DNA of 64,000 nucleotides from assembly GCA_951213105.1 (NCBI GenBank), contig OX578137.1, positions 55,670,236 to 55,734,235 of the forward strand, in the 5' to 3' direction. The position numbers were made by a program, and so were the translations under genes. The stretch's first letter is position 1; each line of letters opens with the position of its first letter. The notes under the pieces were generated by a model that saw only the letters and a list, made by a program, of their open reading frames with translations, was not told where the DNA came from and did not search any database. Positions 61,909 to 64,000 of the stretch are shown piece after piece. This stretch comes from Amaurobius ferox (Eukaryota; Arthropoda; Arachnida; Araneae; Amaurobiidae).

Positions 61909-63891
61909 ACAAGAAAGATCAATCATGCATAAGCATTGATTATGAAACACTTTCCAACTGAAATGTAATTTCATTTAAAAATTTCTAAAATGTGATTCAT
62001 TCAGTGGTAATATCTTTTACATTATCACAGTACTACAGTAATTTATTATACTTAAATATTTAAAACTGTATCGAAATATAAATCATCTGATTCTTTATGC
62101 AAAATCAATGAATATTTCATTCATATAACTTGTATTCCAGACTCCAGAGCTAAATAATTTTGTGTGAAAAAAATTCAGCAATTCTTATGTAATTCATCTT
62201 ACAATCGCTTGAGATATTTGCATTCTGCATATGTTAAAATTAGGCTTCCTTGAAGAAATAATAAAAGTTTAGGGATCATTTAAAATCACAACTATTGTAA
62301 TTGCATAGGCACGGAATTTAGATACACAGATAATACACAGATAATATATATGTGTATGTGTATGTACTAAGTATTGGAATCGTGCCGAAGATCGGAACTC
62401 GAATTTTCAAAGGATCTACACGTTTTGGGACTGCTAGAACACGAAAAAACTACTTTTAGGAAGACGTCTGTGTGTGTAAGGGTGTATCTGTGTATATTTC
62501 TGTGTGTCTGTGTGGATATTACATCCACTCTAATTGAAAAACTAATGGACCGAATTTCATACAATTTGGTAGGTATGTTTTTTGTGGGAAATCCTGATGT
62601 TCATTAGATTATAGTACGATTCGTAATAAAAGAATCTGCCTTCTTTGCGAAATGGCCGCAGAAATTGCCTTTATCCACTCTAGCTAAAAACTAATGAACC
62701 AAATTTAACAAAATTTGGAGTATAATATTTCAATAACCTACAAGTGATTTATATACCAAATTTAACAAAATTTTGTATATAAATCATTTGTAGGTTATTC
62801 TACTACGATTCGGGAAAAAGGAACGGGCTATTTTTGCGAAATGGCCAGCAAAAATCGTTATATATAAAAATAAAAGACTACGTGTGCTCAATTATATCAA
62901 TTAAATTCCTATTTTATATGTGATTTTTGACAACAAAAAGAATAAGACTAACCCCATTACTCTAGGACTAGCCGTTCTTGAGATATTCTAATTTTTTCGC
63001 GTTTTCGCTACGCCACCTTTGACAATAAGTCCAGCTATCAAATGAGAACCAAATTTAAGTTTAACGTGTAAATTCAATGTCATTTAAAATACTTATGTTG
63101 TGCAGATAAACTCAAATTATCATTGAATAAATAAAGAGAACGAATATGAGTCTGCAGAGAAAGACATGTGCTGTCCACATCAGAATTTTTAACAATATTA
63201 CACCAATGATTTATAGAAGTGAACGGGGATTATTTTCAGGCCATTTCGAAAAAAATGTATGATCTATATTTAAAGATCCATCAAATTTTTGTCGAATAAA
63301 ATGTTCAACAAATTTAAGCTGTGTACCAAATTTTAACTCTCTAGGACGTAGGAAAGTGCATTTAAAATGCCATCAATTAAATTTATCATGAAGAGTTATA
63401 TAAAATTTAAAAAAAATGAAAAATTGTTATCTACCAAATTTATTTTAAAATATGAAGCCACTCCCATATGCAAAACGTTTAAACAAATGGAGAGATATTT
63501 ATTATATAATATCTCTCTCTTTTCTTTCTGGAAGATATCCCAAAGTCAGAATTTAATTGAATTTGTTTTTTTCCCTATATTAAATAATTTTTTTAATTAA
63601 AAAACTACTTAACATATTTTACTGAATTTTTTTTTATATATTCTATGGGATAATGTGAATATTTCCTAAAAATTTCGAAGCAATTCGTGAATTTTAAATT
63701 TACTTAAAAAATGTTTGAAAAATTAGGTCTCATAGGGTTCAATGTATTTCATTTTTTCAACCCGGGTTCAATAAAAAACTAATTGGGTGATATTATTTAT
63801 TTATATTCCCATAGGTCCTACAGACCGTCTGAACAACATACTAAAATTTCATTTTGATAAACTCATTTTTACGGCAGTTATCGTGCTAACG

Positions 63892-63929
<38 letters not shown>

Positions 63930-63977
63930 ATGAACAAAGTCATAAACACTTTTCAACTTTGTTGTAAAGTGTTAAAA
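61909..63977 (-). mobile_element. R1b composite element, copy 2
   Basis: Mirror of 26852-28975: R1 tail half, R3 in the inverse sense (62345-63190), R7 block (63190-63590), R1 head with a GACA tract and the hairpin to 63977. Single head hairpin here, against the duplicated one in copy 1. Confidence 0.85.
62345..63190 (+). mobile_element. R3 segment inside R1b copy 2
   Basis: Head hairpin absent ('TACTAAGTATTGGAATCGTG'), modules with GGACCGAATTTCAT, tail GAAAGACATGTGCTGTCCAC. Same junctions as at 27708-28520. Confidence 0.7.
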
Positions 63978-64000
63978 AGAAGCATGCTTTTCAAGTTTTG

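Noticed and set aside
63367..63600. 77-codon frame (also 27269-27538 in reverse)
   Set aside because: Lies in R7 non-coding repeat and is conserved only because the two R1b copies are similar.

Overview
The window looks like an intergenic, transposon-packed stretch of an AT-rich animal genome. It is most likely arthropod, and the flavour of its Tc1-like transposase, Penelope-like reverse transcriptases and DUF4817-type transposase resembles spider genomes; that placement rests on remembered protein style, not on a search. I found no convincing host gene, no rRNA, no tRNA gene and no CRISPR array. Almost every open frame over 60 codons is either a relic of a mobile element or a read-through of microsatellite or repeat DNA.

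The dominant content is a set of interspersed non-coding families, named here for convenience. R1 is about 1.3 kb, with a 2.1 kb variant R1b. R2 is about 0.95 kb and R3 about 0.75 kb. All three have a perfect or near-perfect hairpin at the 'head', then a TCTG/TG-rich tract, then a motif like ACCGAATTTNATNAAATTTGGTA, and a second hairpin at the 'tail'. Classical Helitron copies with 5' TC, a 3' hairpin and CTAG lie at 9124-14069, with Helitron-like 5' ends at 520 and 3311. In strand fields for R1/R2/R3, '+' means head at the left.

Layout. 1-8050: Helitron-like ~150 bp module array, Helitron 5' fragment, four R2 copies. 9124-18780: tandem Helitrons with nested R1 copies, then R7 and R6. 19340-21912: decayed Tc1 element, long TA/TG tract, decayed IS630-type transposase. 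21912-25380: R3 copies, one holding an R2. 26852-28975: R1b. 29947-34470: two Penelope-like RTs plus an internally deleted mariner. 36415-36930: rearranged R2. 37140-43874: the most striking unit, an integrase gene inside an element with 1,813-bp, apparently length-identical terminal inverted repeats. 43985-46150: diverged R2 split by a possible LTR. 46155-46920: foldback element. 47397-49490: tandem and duplicated repeats. 49515-55153: inverted cluster of R1 copies. 55330-61500: possible LTR, R2, tRNA-derived SINE, R1. 61909-63977: second R1b, inverted relative to the one at 26852.

Several insertions can be read against an unoccupied copy in the same window: R1 in a Helitron, mariner in R6, R2 in R3. 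These give direct evidence of mobility and termini. The R1/R2/R3 group may be Helitron-like (possibly Helentron/HLE2-type) non-autonomous elements; that is inference.
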